From Neopusillimonas maritima (GTDB lineage: Bacteria; Pseudomonadota; Gammaproteobacteria; Burkholderiales; Burkholderiaceae_B), in contig NZ_NQOU01000004.1 of the NCBI RefSeq assembly GCF_003576595.1, forward strand, positions 248,001 through 312,000: a DNA stretch of 64,000 bases, given 5' to 3'. The notes below the pieces were generated by a model. The model was not told the DNA's origin and searched no databases. It worked only from the letters and a program-made list of their open reading frames with translations. Below, in pieces: positions 17,005-26,165 of this stretch; the stretch's first letter is position 1, and each line of letters starts with the position of its first letter. A program made the translations under genes and the position numbers.

Positions 17005-17709
17005 TTAACGCGCAACACCCAACAAGTGATTCAACTTGTCGTGATCGTCACGTAACTCGGCGGCCGTGCCTTCATGCACCACCGTTCCCCGATCCAACAC
17101 CACAGCCCGCTCTGAAATAGCCAGAATAAGCTGAGGGTGCTGTTCCACAATAATCGCGCTCAGCCCCTCGTCGCGCGTGACCCGACGAATACCCTGGATA
17201 ACCTCTTCAACCAGAATCGGAGCCAAACCTTCGGTGGGCTCATCAAGCAGCAACAACTTGGGGTTCAGCACCAATGCCCGGCCAATCGCCAGCATTTGCT
17301 GCTCACCACCCGACAACTGCGTACCCATGTTCTCTTTCCGTTCGGCCAGGCGCGGGAACATCTCATACACACGATTAGGCGACCATGGGCCGGGTCGCTC
17401 AATCGCCGTTAAATTCTCGTGTACGGTTAACGATTTAAAAATATTTCGTTCTTGCGGTACCCACCCAATACCGGCCGCCGCGCGTTGATAAGGATTCAAC
17501 TTTTGCAACGGCTTGCCCAAGAGTTCGACACCGCCCTTGTAATGCTGGGTCACTCCCACAATGGTATTAATGAGTGTTGTTTTGCCCGTGCCGTTACGCC
17601 CAAGCAAAGCCAGCGTTTGGCCCTCTTCCATTGACAGGGAAATATCCTGCAACACCACCGCACCCGCGTAGCCGGCGCTTACACCTTCCATTCTCAGCAG
17701 TTCAGCCAC
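17005..17709 (-). CDS. livF: branched-chain-type ABC importer ATPase
   Basis: The 234-residue ATPase has Walker A GRNGTGKTT, signature LSGGEQQML, Walker B LLLLDEPTEG and an H-loop in VEQHPQ. It is a LivF-type subunit. It is the last gene of a five-gene transporter set and overlaps livG by 8 bases. The direct linkage to gentisate genes means the transporter probably imports 3-hydroxybenzoate, gentisate or a similar aromatic acid rather than amino acids. The terminator at 16949-16968 follows. Confidence 0.92.
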   Translation of the reverse strand: MAELLRMEGVSAGYAGAVVLQDISLSMEEGQTLALLGRNGTGKTTLINTIVGVTQHYKGGVELLGKPLQKLNPYQRAAAGIGWVPQERNIFKSLTVHENLTAIERPGPWSPNRVYEMFPRLAERKENMGTQLSGGEQQMLAIGRALVLNPKLLLLDEPTEGLAPILVEEVIQGIRRVTRDEGLSAIIVEQHPQLILAISERAVVLDRGTVVHEGTAAELRDDHDKLNHLLGVAR

Positions 17710-18490
17710 CTGCCACCTCCTTTACCAGCTCGCTTGGCTCTCCATGCCCAAGATAAACCTCTTTAACACGAGGGTCGTTGGCAATGGTTTCCGGATCCGC
17801 TTCCGTTAACAGCGCACCGTTCACCAACACCGTCATGCGAGTGGCAAAGCTGAACACCAAATCCATGTCGTGCTCAATAAGCAAAATGGATACGTCTTTA
17901 GGTAAAGCGTCAATAATGGCCAGCAGATCCTGACGCTCCCCTTCGGGCACGCCCGCCACCGGCTCATCGAGCAACAGCACACGTGGATTACACGCCAAGG
18001 CAATGGCAATTTCCAACTGACGACGCTTGCCGTAAGGCAATACATGCGTCGGCTGATTCATCACGTCTTTCAACTTGAATTGCTCAAGCAACTCATCGCA
18101 ACGATCCATGACGGCTTTGTTCGACCCCAGCAACTGCCACAACTTGCCGCCCAGACCCTGATGTTCGGATACCGTCAGTGCCAGCGTTTCAAGCGGGGTT
18201 AAGTCGTCGAACAACTGGTTGATCTGGAAAGTACGCACCATGCCGCGCTTAACCCGCTGGTGCACCGGCAAGTGGGTCACATCATCGCCTTCCAGCAGAA
18301 TCGTCCCTTCCGTAGGCTCCAACACGCCGGTGAGCAAATTAACAAAGGTGGTTTTCCCCGCGCCGTTTGGACCAATCAAGGCATGACGGGCCCCTTTGCG
18401 CAAATTCAACGTGACGTTATCGATGGCGGTAATCCCGCCGAACCGCTTCACCAAACCCGTTGCCGAGAATGCGTATTCGGTTTCAGCCAT
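17702..18490 (-). CDS. livG: branched-chain-type ABC importer ATPase
   Basis: The 262-residue LivG-type ATPase has Walker A GPNGAGKTT, Walker B VLLLDEPVAG and H-loop IEHDMDLVF. The usual LSGGQ signature is altered: the region before Walker B reads LPYGKRRQLEIA, which is common in this subfamily. It pairs with LivF under the LivH/LivM permeases. It overlaps livM by 8 bases and livF by 8 bases, indicating coupled translation. Confidence 0.92.
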   Translation of the reverse strand: MAETEYAFSATGLVKRFGGITAIDNVTLNLRKGARHALIGPNGAGKTTFVNLLTGVLEPTEGTILLEGDDVTHLPVHQRVKRGMVRTFQINQLFDDLTPLETLALTVSEHQGLGGKLWQLLGSNKAVMDRCDELLEQFKLKDVMNQPTHVLPYGKRRQLEIAIALACNPRVLLLDEPVAGVPEGERQDLLAIIDALPKDVSILLIEHDMDLVFSFATRMTVLVNGALLTEADPETIANDPRVKEVYLGHGEPSELVKEVAGG

Positions 18491-19451
18491 GTGTTTCCCT
18501 CCTGAACCAGGTCCAGGGGCGCAACAAGCGGTCGCGCCCTACCCGCATTAACACAACCAGGAACAAACCAACCCAGAAGGTCCAGTATTGCGGCGTGATG
18601 TCGGACAAAATATGGTGCAGGCCACTGAACACAATTGCCCCTACAAAACCGCCGTATACCCATGCGGTGCCGCCAATCACAACCATTAACAATACATCGG
18701 CCGATTTCTCGAAAGAAAACACTTCCAATGAGGCAAAGTTCATGCTTTGCGCTTGCACCGCCCCCGCCACACCGGCAATGGCGCCGGCAATGGTGTAAAT
18801 CAGTATGATGCGGCGCTCGGCACTAATGCCAATGGCCGTGGCACGCAAGCGATTGTCGCGAATCGCCTTCAGGCTGAAACCAAAGGGTGAATGCGCCAAC
18901 CGTCGGCAAATGAACAAGAAAACCAACAACACTACCAGCGAATAATAAGCCGCCGTAATACCGTCGAACTTAAACTGGAAAATGCCGAAGATAGGAGCCA
19001 TATCGACGCCCTGCAAACCGTCAGCACCCCCCGTCAAACCGGTTAGGTAGTTGGCTAATTCATAAAGTATCAAAGAAACACCCAAGGTCACCATAACCAC
19101 CGTCAGATGGGTACCCCTAAGTACGGTAACACTGAAGATAAGCCCACCAATACCGGCCACCACCATCCCTGCCACGAGGCCGATGATCGGATCGGGAGAA
19201 ACATGAATGCAAAACAAGCCGGCGGCATAGGCCCCCAAACCAAAGAAGGCAGCGTGACCCAACGACATAATGCCGGTGTAGCCCAGAATCAGGTCGAGCG
19301 AAATCGCATACAGCGCCATAATCGCCATTTGATTAATTAGAAACGACTGCCCTGGAAACAGCGCCAAAATCACAAACGGAACAACCCAGAAGAACGGCTC
19401 CCAGATTCTAAAGCGCGTATTACGCAACAACGTAGATTGAACGTCACTCAT
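18483..19451 (-). CDS. livM: branched-chain-type ABC importer permease
   Basis: The 322-residue membrane protein has about ten hydrophobic segments. It carries the LivM hallmark SLGHAAFFGLGAYAAG near residue 65 and the ATPase-contact loop SLKAIRDNRLRATAIG near residue 193. It forms the translocation channel with LivH, whose gene ends two bases upstream. Start ATG at 19451. Confidence 0.92.
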   Translation of the reverse strand: MSDVQSTLLRNTRFRIWEPFFWVVPFVILALFPGQSFLINQMAIMALYAISLDLILGYTGIMSLGHAAFFGLGAYAAGLFCIHVSPDPIIGLVAGMVVAGIGGLIFSVTVLRGTHLTVVMVTLGVSLILYELANYLTGLTGGADGLQGVDMAPIFGIFQFKFDGITAAYYSLVVLLVFLFICRRLAHSPFGFSLKAIRDNRLRATAIGISAERRIILIYTIAGAIAGVAGAVQAQSMNFASLEVFSFEKSADVLLMVVIGGTAWVYGGFVGAIVFSGLHHILSDITPQYWTFWVGLFLVVLMRVGRDRLLRPWTWFRRETHG

Positions 19452-19453
19452 GG

Positions 19454-20326
19454 CTATTTACTCCCTCTGGTCGCAAACAACCCTTGAGGACGCCACAAGA
19501 GCATGACAATCATTACGATATACACAATGAAAGACCCTAGTTCCGGAATGTAGTATTTGCCTGCCACGTCGGCGATACCCAGCAAGAGCGACGCCAGCAG
19601 CGGGCCGGTAAGAGACGACGTTCCGCCGATCGCCACCACAATAAGGAAATAGATCATGAATTTGAATGGGAAGGTGGGGTCAAGACCCAATACCTGCGCA
19701 CCCAGTGCGCCACCCAGCCCAGCGAGACCGGAGCCAAATGCGAACGTGGAAAAGAACACCACATTAACATTGATACCCAGACCGTCTGCCACGCGCTGGT
19801 CATCAACGGCCGCGCGCAAGCGGCTGCCAAAACGTGTTTTGTTCAATATGTATTGCAGCACGAACGCCAGCGCCACGCAGATAGCAATAATAAGAATCCG
19901 GTAATGGCCCATGGCCAGAATCTGATCGCCAATCGCAATTTCACTGCGCCCACGCAACCATTCGGGTAATTGAATAATTTGCTCGCTTGAGCCAATACTG
20001 TAATCAACCGCCGTCACGGCAATAAACGCCAGGCCGATTGAAAACAACACTTGATCAAGCGGCGGTTTGTTATACATGGGGCGATATAACGTGCGTTCCA
20101 GCACGGCACCCAACACCGCCGCCACAATAAATGCGATGGGCATGCACCACAGGAAGGGCACATCATAGTTCCGCATCAGCAGAACCGTGGTGTACCCCCC
20201 TGCCATGGCAAAGGCGCCGTGCGCCAGGTTGATGAAGTTCATCAACCCAAGCGTCACGGACAAACCAATAGCCAGTACAAACAACAGCATCCCATACGCG
20301 ACGCCGTCAAAAAGTATGGTCAACAT
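19454..20326 (-). CDS. livH: branched-chain-type ABC importer permease
   Basis: The 290-residue permease has about eight hydrophobic segments, the NFINLAHGAFAMAGGY motif near residue 30 and the coupling loop RFGSRLRAAVDDQRVADGLG near residue 166. Its ATG overlaps the livK stop by one base (TAATG). It is the partner of LivM. Confidence 0.92.
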   Translation of the reverse strand: MLTILFDGVAYGMLLFVLAIGLSVTLGLMNFINLAHGAFAMAGGYTTVLLMRNYDVPFLWCMPIAFIVAAVLGAVLERTLYRPMYNKPPLDQVLFSIGLAFIAVTAVDYSIGSSEQIIQLPEWLRGRSEIAIGDQILAMGHYRILIIAICVALAFVLQYILNKTRFGSRLRAAVDDQRVADGLGINVNVVFFSTFAFGSGLAGLGGALGAQVLGLDPTFPFKFMIYFLIVVAIGGTSSLTGPLLASLLLGIADVAGKYYIPELGSFIVYIVMIVMLLWRPQGLFATRGSK

Positions 20327-21510
20327 TACTTGGCTTCGCCTACAGCGTTAACGTTTTCAACAACATCGAACTCAACGTTGTGGTATTCATCGCCCACTTT
20401 TTTGACTTCGCGCATGTAAATGTTCTGAATGAAATCGCGATACTCAGGATCCAACGTAACCGGACCGCGTGGGCTTTCAAAGGAAAGACCTTTCATTGCA
20501 TCAACCAGCGCCATGCCCTCTGCCTTACCATCGCTCTTCTTCAGCGCTTCGTAAATAAGCTGCATGCCATCGTAGCCGGCAACACCAAAGAAGTTGGCAC
20601 GACTGGTGGGGTCAAACTTCTTGTAGGTTTCCTTGAACTTGCGATTCAATTCCGAATCATGGTTGTTTGAGTAGTAATCGGAAGTGATTGCACCCATTGC
20701 AGCATCGCCGCCTTCGTTCAGGTTGTCGTCGTCAGTAATGGCGCCGTGGCCAATCAACTTGATACCCGCTTCGGCCAAACCGCGCTGACCATACTGCTTC
20801 ATCAAGGCCGCACCGGGGCCGGCAGGCAACATCACGAACAACGCATCGGGCTTCATGTCGCGAACACGCTGCAAGAATGGAGCGAAGTCGGGGTTGCGCA
20901 TAGGTACGCGGATTTCTTCAAGAATTTTGCCGCCGCCTTCCAGGAAATATTTTTTGAATGACTCTTCCGACTCGTAACCCGGCGCATAATCAGGCACCAG
21001 CGTAACGGCTGTTTTAATGTCGTTTTCCACCGCCCACTGAGCAATACCCGAGGTAACCTGCTTAATGGTGCCGCTGGTTCGGGTAATAAAAGGCGAAGCA
21101 TTGGTAACGGTTTGCGTTTGGGCCGCCATGATCACCATGGGGGTTTCCGACTCGGTGGCAACCGGTGCAACCGCCAACGCGATTGGCGTCAGGCCGAAAC
21201 CGGCAATAACATCAACGTCGTCGTTCACAATCAGTTCTTGAGCCAGCTTGCGGGAGTTGGCAGCAACACCGCCGTCGTCTTTCAGAATGATTTCAACTTT
21301 ACGCCCGGCAACCGTATCGCCGTGGTGTTCCATATAAGCCTGAGCACCGGCATAGACCTGACGGCCGGTCGAGGCGAAAGCACCCGTCATCGGCACAATC
21401 AAGCCAACCTTGAAGGGCTCTTCAGCCGCCCGGACTTGAGGGGCCTGAAAGCCAATTGCTGCTACTGCCATTGCGCCAACCAACGTGCGCAGGAAAAAAC
21501 GCTTTTTCAT
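20326..21510 (-). CDS. livK: periplasmic substrate-binding protein of the aromatic-acid importer
   Basis: The 394-residue protein has a Sec signal peptide (MKKRFFLRTLVGAMAVAAIG..., cleavage after VRA). A type I periplasmic binding domain follows and begins FKVGLIVPMTGAFASTGRQ. Aromatic-acid binding proteins of this family are known from several betaproteobacteria and Rhodopseudomonas. Genomic position immediately after the 3-hydroxybenzoate 6-hydroxylase gene (107-base gap) supports an aromatic ligand. That gap could hold an internal promoter. Confidence 0.9.
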   Translation of the reverse strand: MKKRFFLRTLVGAMAVAAIGFQAPQVRAAEEPFKVGLIVPMTGAFASTGRQVYAGAQAYMEHHGDTVAGRKVEIILKDDGGVAANSRKLAQELIVNDDVDVIAGFGLTPIALAVAPVATESETPMVIMAAQTQTVTNASPFITRTSGTIKQVTSGIAQWAVENDIKTAVTLVPDYAPGYESEESFKKYFLEGGGKILEEIRVPMRNPDFAPFLQRVRDMKPDALFVMLPAGPGAALMKQYGQRGLAEAGIKLIGHGAITDDDNLNEGGDAAMGAITSDYYSNNHDSELNRKFKETYKKFDPTSRANFFGVAGYDGMQLIYEALKKSDGKAEGMALVDAMKGLSFESPRGPVTLDPEYRDFIQNIYMREVKKVGDEYHNVEFDVVENVNAVGEAK

Positions 21511-21617
21511 AGCTATGTCTCCGTTATCGTTTGAATTAAAACTACAACACCTATTTACTACGACACTTCTTGAAAACCCTTTAGCTCCTTTTTGGTTTTC
21601 CTAACTCAGCCACAAAC

Positions 21618-22808
21618 TCAGTCGATCTTGTCGAGCAAATTCGCGCCCTGATACAACCAATCGACTTCCCATGGAATATCGACATCGCGACTCTTGGCAA
21701 GTTCATTACGCAACAGGCGCTCACCTTCACGAGCATGCACAATGGCACCAAACAGCCGCGCCGTAGTAATAACACGCGCCGTCCTGTTCAAGCGCTGATC
21801 CTGATACTTCATGAACGCGGCGTTCACATTATTAGGTTGCTGCGCCACTTCGTGCGCCAGCACCAGTGCATCTTCCATTGCCATAATGGCACCTTGCGCC
21901 AAATACTGAAGCGTGGCGTGCGCCGAATCACCCAACAACGTCACGTTGCCGTCGGTCCAGTTGGTTGCAGGCTGTACATCGTGCAACAACCAGTTTTTAT
22001 CCAACGCAAAATATTTCAACATATCGCGCACTTCAGGCGCACATTTATCGTAAGCGGCCTTGAATTCCTCCACACCGCCGTAATCGGCCTCACCGCGGGC
22101 ATACGCCGGGCTTTGGAACGTAGCCACATTATTCATGACCGTACCGCCGCGCAAACGATATTGAACAATGTGGCAACCCGGCCCACCGTACACTACCATC
22201 GAATTCAAATATTCTTTATTGGAGATTTCCTCTACAGGAACCAGGCCGCGGTACACCACATAACCGGTAGAGCGGGGGGTGTCACCCACAATGCGGGCAC
22301 GCGTTTTTGAGCGCAAGCCCTCGCAACCAATCATGGCACGCGCCTGCATCGTACGACCGTCGCTGCAATTGACTTCAACATAGCCATCGCGCTGTTCGTA
22401 ACTGTCGACCTCGCCTTCCTCGAACGAGAAGTGCGGTTCGCGCCGGCAGGTTTCAACCAGCGCCGCATGCAAATCGCGACGGTGCACCACAAAGTAAGGA
22501 TACTTGTAGCGGTCGACAAAGCGATCTTTCAACTGAATGCGCGATACTTCCTTCAAGTCGATGGCATCGACCAGAATCAGCGCGTCCGGATAAAACACCT
22601 GGGGCTCCAGAATTTCCATGACCCCAAGCTTTTTCAAAATAGCATGACCATTCGGCGCAATCTGAATGCCATAGCCAATTTCGCCAATTTCAGGCGCGCG
22701 CTCCAGCACTTTCACCGGAAGGCCCTTGCGTGCCAACGCCAGGCCTGCACAAAGGCCACCAATGCCACCCCCTGCAACAATAAACGGCAGGTTGTCTGCT
22801 GAACTCAT
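21618..22808 (-). CDS. 3-hydroxybenzoate 6-monooxygenase (flavoprotein)
   Basis: The 396-residue class A flavin monooxygenase has the N-terminal GGGIGGLCAG nucleotide fold and the GD motif LLGDSAHATLQYLAQGA near residue 285. Start ATG 22808 has GGGAG nine bases upstream and is preferred to the GTG at 22814. In the same operon as gentisate 1,2-dioxygenase, the expected reaction is NADH- and oxygen-dependent para-hydroxylation of 3-hydroxybenzoate to gentisate. A salicylate 5-hydroxylation role is less likely because known enzymes of that type are Rieske systems. Confidence 0.85.
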   Translation of the reverse strand: MSSADNLPFIVAGGGIGGLCAGLALARKGLPVKVLERAPEIGEIGYGIQIAPNGHAILKKLGVMEILEPQVFYPDALILVDAIDLKEVSRIQLKDRFVDRYKYPYFVVHRRDLHAALVETCRREPHFSFEEGEVDSYEQRDGYVEVNCSDGRTMQARAMIGCEGLRSKTRARIVGDTPRSTGYVVYRGLVPVEEISNKEYLNSMVVYGGPGCHIVQYRLRGGTVMNNVATFQSPAYARGEADYGGVEEFKAAYDKCAPEVRDMLKYFALDKNWLLHDVQPATNWTDGNVTLLGDSAHATLQYLAQGAIMAMEDALVLAHEVAQQPNNVNAAFMKYQDQRLNRTARVITTARLFGAIVHAREGERLLRNELAKSRDVDIPWEVDWLYQGANLLDKID

Positions 22809-22920
22809 AACCACTCCCTTTCACCGGGATGCTGAAATCGCAGAGACGACAACACCCCTGGGGCCCTTTTGCCCCATTTAGACACAATTCAAATTTGCTG
22901 ATTAAAACTAAAGCCGGTAC

Positions 22921-23970
22921 TTAGCCGATTTGCTCACGCCACAAATCAAGCGCTTGCTGCGCAGGACGATCGGAATAGCTGAACAAAACGGCATCATCGC
23001 CATCGTCGATTTCAAAGTGGTACGGCAACCAAGACGGACAAACAAGCACATCTTTCGGACCGAACTCGAGCACCTGACCATTCACCACACAGCGCCCGGA
23101 GCCTTCAACCGCAACATAAATCGTTGAATCGGTTGAACGATAAGGACGGCCTTTAAAGCCCTTGGGCATCAGCTGCATGAACTGACCCATGGTTGGCATG
23201 GCCCAATCACCGGTTACCGGATTGGTGTACTGCAGTTTATGGCCCCAGCACTCATTCAGCGCCCCGAAGCGACGCATCGTTTCCAATGCCTCGCGCGTGC
23301 GTTCGTAGGGATACCAGAACAGCGGCGATGTTTTGGAACGCGCCTTGTATTCAACCGGCTTCATGGTGTTGCCGAACTCAGCCAGGTTCGTGCCCGCTTC
23401 AACGTTCGTTTCCTGGCTGTGTTCCTCGCCTTTTTCCATGAACTGCGCGTCGAACAGTTCCACGATGGCCAGATCCAGACCGTCGAGCCACACCATGGGC
23501 TCATCGGACGGATTGCCGTGATCGTGGAAGGTCCAGGAAGGCGTAATCACAAAATCGCCCACGTTCATGGTGACTTTTTCACCCTGAACGGCGGTATAAG
23601 CACCCGAACCATGCAGAATAAAGCGCAAGGCCGACTGCGAATGACGATGGGCAGGCGCAACCTCACCCGGCATAATCAGCTGCAAACCCGCGTACAAACT
23701 GTTGGTGATACGGGTTTTTCCGCGCAATGCCGGGTTCTCAAGAACCAGTACACGGCGCTCAGCCTCCATCGCCGAAATCAAGCCACCCGCTTCAAGTAGC
23801 CACGGGTAGCTTTTTTCCCATTTCCATACATGCGGCGCCGCTTGTGTTTGAGGAAGCGGCGTTACGATGTTATGTAACACTTCCCACAAGGGCGTCATGC
23901 TTGCGCCGTCGATTTTCTTGTAAAAAGCTTCGCGATCGGCAACGTTATTAACGGGATGAGGTGCATTCAT
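22921..23970 (-). CDS. gentisate 1,2-dioxygenase
   Basis: The 349-residue bicupin has the iron-binding motif PAHRHSQSALRFILHG near residues 108-123 and a second, less conserved cupin toward the end. Length and layout match gentisate dioxygenases, which open gentisate between the carboxyl and 2-hydroxyl carbons to maleylpyruvate. It follows the hydrolase gene by 33 bases and precedes the monooxygenase gene by 112 bases. Confidence 0.93.
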   Translation of the reverse strand: MNAPHPVNNVADREAFYKKIDGASMTPLWEVLHNIVTPLPQTQAAPHVWKWEKSYPWLLEAGGLISAMEAERRVLVLENPALRGKTRITNSLYAGLQLIMPGEVAPAHRHSQSALRFILHGSGAYTAVQGEKVTMNVGDFVITPSWTFHDHGNPSDEPMVWLDGLDLAIVELFDAQFMEKGEEHSQETNVEAGTNLAEFGNTMKPVEYKARSKTSPLFWYPYERTREALETMRRFGALNECWGHKLQYTNPVTGDWAMPTMGQFMQLMPKGFKGRPYRSTDSTIYVAVEGSGRCVVNGQVLEFGPKDVLVCPSWLPYHFEIDDGDDAVLFSYSDRPAQQALDLWREQIG

Positions 23971-24003
23971 AATTGTCTCCTGCCTAATGTGCGTCAGGGT
24001 GTA

Positions 24004-24864
24004 TCAGGCTGACTCAACGGCAACATACATGCGGCCGATTTTTTCGAATTCAGCCATAATGGTGTCGCCGGGTTTAACCGGGCCGACACCTTCCGGTGTT
24101 CCAGTGTAAATGACATCACCTGGATGCAGGGTATAAAAAGCCGACGCATACTCAATCAGTTCAGGAATATCCAAAACCAGATCTTTCGTATTGGCCTTTT
24201 GACGATCTTCATCGTTTACTGTCAGATGAAAACCCAACTGGGTGGCATCACCCATTTCATCGGCGGTTACCATCCAGGGACCCAGCACGCTGTAGGTATC
24301 AACCGATTTGCGCAGGCTGCGCTCTTCCGGGCCGCGAACCGTCATGTCCAGACCAATGGAATAAGCGGCGATGTGATCCCAGGCGTTTTCTTTCTTAATG
24401 TTGGTGCCAGGCTTACCAATAATAATGGCCAGCTCGATTTCGTGGTCGTTGCGGCGGTCGTGGTGACGCACCTTAACGGGTTCGCCGGCGCCGATTAAGG
24501 AACTGGTTGCCTTCAGGAACAAACCAATTTTTTGAATTTCCAGAACCTGGTTGCTATGGTGAATGGCTTCGTCGCTGCGGGCTTCCTGCAAATGTTTCAG
24601 GTAGTTCACCGGCGCAGCCACCAACTTGCCAGGGTTGGCAATGGGGCTTAGAAACTTGACTTCGTTCACCGCCTTGGAAGACGCGTTCGGCAACACAGCT
24701 TCAATACGTGCGCGAACCTTGTCTAAATTTGCGATGAGCAAATCGTGCGTGGGCAACGGGTAACCCGCAGGCGCCGGAATGGCATCGAGTGCTTCGGTTA
24801 CATCAAAAACGCGATCATCTTTAACCACGCCTAATCGATTGTCGTCGTAACGGCAAATACGCAT
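24004..24864 (-). CDS. fumarylpyruvate or maleylpyruvate hydrolase (FAH family)
   Basis: The 286-residue protein from ATG 24864 (AGGAG seven bases upstream) is a fumarylacetoacetate-hydrolase-family enzyme. Metal ligands are in HDRRNDHEIELAIIIG near residues 125-140, and the C-terminal motif is GDVIYTGTPEGVG. It is the first gene of the gentisate operon and should split the ring-cleavage product into pyruvate and fumarate or maleate. No maleylpyruvate isomerase gene is nearby, so either it acts directly on maleylpyruvate or the isomerase is elsewhere. Confidence 0.9.
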   Translation of the reverse strand: MRICRYDDNRLGVVKDDRVFDVTEALDAIPAPAGYPLPTHDLLIANLDKVRARIEAVLPNASSKAVNEVKFLSPIANPGKLVAAPVNYLKHLQEARSDEAIHHSNQVLEIQKIGLFLKATSSLIGAGEPVKVRHHDRRNDHEIELAIIIGKPGTNIKKENAWDHIAAYSIGLDMTVRGPEERSLRKSVDTYSVLGPWMVTADEMGDATQLGFHLTVNDEDRQKANTKDLVLDIPELIEYASAFYTLHPGDVIYTGTPEGVGPVKPGDTIMAEFEKIGRMYVAVESA

Positions 24865-24937
24865 GTCTACTCCTGTTAGTAATAACTCAAGTTTCCAGGA
24901 TTGTACGTTTCGCCGCAATACGCTGCCCTAAATACCC

Positions 24938-24958
24938 ACTATTGCATTTCTTAATAGT
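24938..24958. promoter_or_regulatory. candidate LysR box of the gentisate operon
   Basis: ACTATT (24938-24943) and AATAGT (24953-24958) form a perfect inverted repeat around nine bases and contain T-N11-A (T942, A954). It lies in the 145-base divergent intergenic region, 52 bases before the LysR gene and about 75 bases before the hydrolase gene. This is the expected place for a NagR/NahR-type regulator. Confidence 0.65.
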
Positions 24959-25009
24959 AGTGCGGTTAAATCAGTAATATCCCGAATACCGAAATGCGAT
25001 TATAAATAA

Positions 25010-25948
25010 ATGGCCCAGAACAAACTCGATCTTTATGACTTTTTGTTATTAAAGGAAATACGTGCCGCCCGTAGCGTCACCGGCGCCTGCGAACAGGTTG
25101 GGTTAAGCCAGCCCGCAATTAGCGTGCGGCTGGGCCACTTACGCGAACACTTCGGCGACCCGCTGTTTGTGCGGACCTCGGAAGGCATGATGGCCACTCC
25201 CTTTCTGGAAAACCTGCTGCCCGACATTGACCATGCCATTAATTTGCTCAACCCGGAAGGTGGGGCCTATAAGCCTTTCGACGCCGGCACCTCCACCCGC
25301 CGGTTTCGCCTGGGCCTGAGCCATGTGGCGCAGTTGGTCATGCTGCCCGAACTGCTCGCCCTATTGAAAGAGTCCGCGCCCAAAATAAAGATTGATTCGG
25401 TCGACCTCGACAGCATGACACCCAGCCTGCTGGAAAACGGGAAGCTTGACCTTGCTATTGGCTACACCATTGATTTGCATAGCGGCTTCTATCAACAACG
25501 TTTGTTTGCCGAGAATTATTCCTGCATTTTGCGTGCCAACCATCCCCGCGTCATTGATACGCTCACGAAAGAACAATTTCTCCAGGAAGAGCACCTGGCG
25601 TTGGTCGCCCCGGCTACCGGGCACTCAAGACTCGACAAGGCGCTGGAAGAGCGCGGCGTTGAGCGCAAAATTGCAGTCAAAGTGTCATCGTTTCTGGGCC
25701 TGGAGCAAATTATTACTTCAACCGATCTGTTGGCGATTGTGCCGTCGCGCCTAGGCAGAACGCTGGCTTTGAACGGCAAGATCCGCATCATGAACCTGCC
25801 GTTCCCCTCTCTGTCTTACGAGGTGCGGCAATACTGGCATGGTCGCTATCACTACGATTCGGGCAATAGCTGGCTGCGCAAGCTGATCTTTGAAAAATTC
25901 ACCAACTTGCCACCTGTTTTCACCAATTTAATTATGAGTCGTGGCTAG
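25010..25948 (+). CDS. LysR-type regulator of the gentisate operon, NagR/NahR-like
   Basis: The 312-residue protein has an HTH at about residues 20-45 (TGACEQVGLSQPAISVRLGH) and a C-terminal region ending SLSYEVRQYWHGRYHYDSGN, the pattern of NodD/NahR/NagR/DntR-type regulators that sense aromatic acids. It diverges from the gentisate operon. The inducer is probably 3-hydroxybenzoate or gentisate. Only the family and the position are directly seen. Confidence 0.88.
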   Translation: MAQNKLDLYDFLLLKEIRAARSVTGACEQVGLSQPAISVRLGHLREHFGDPLFVRTSEGMMATPFLENLLPDIDHAINLLNPEGGAYKPFDAGTSTRRFRLGLSHVAQLVMLPELLALLKESAPKIKIDSVDLDSMTPSLLENGKLDLAIGYTIDLHSGFYQQRLFAENYSCILRANHPRVIDTLTKEQFLQEEHLALVAPATGHSRLDKALEERGVERKIAVKVSSFLGLEQIITSTDLLAIVPSRLGRTLALNGKIRIMNLPFPSLSYEVRQYWHGRYHYDSGNSWLRKLIFEKFTNLPPVFTNLIMSRG

Positions 25949-26165
25949 CCGCCCTATTTATTTCAGTGGAAAAAAGGGGCGTCGGGCATAATTTGAAGCA
26001 CTTTCCGGTTATGCTCTTTCCTCACCAGCTACCATTTGTTAAGATTTTTGCCAATTAGCAATAAAGCAATAACAAACCCTTGGGCCGTCACCATTAACAC
26101 AACAAAGTACCCGCCTACCCGCCGGCCATTCCATTTAAAGCATCCTCGCCCATTCGGAGACACTA

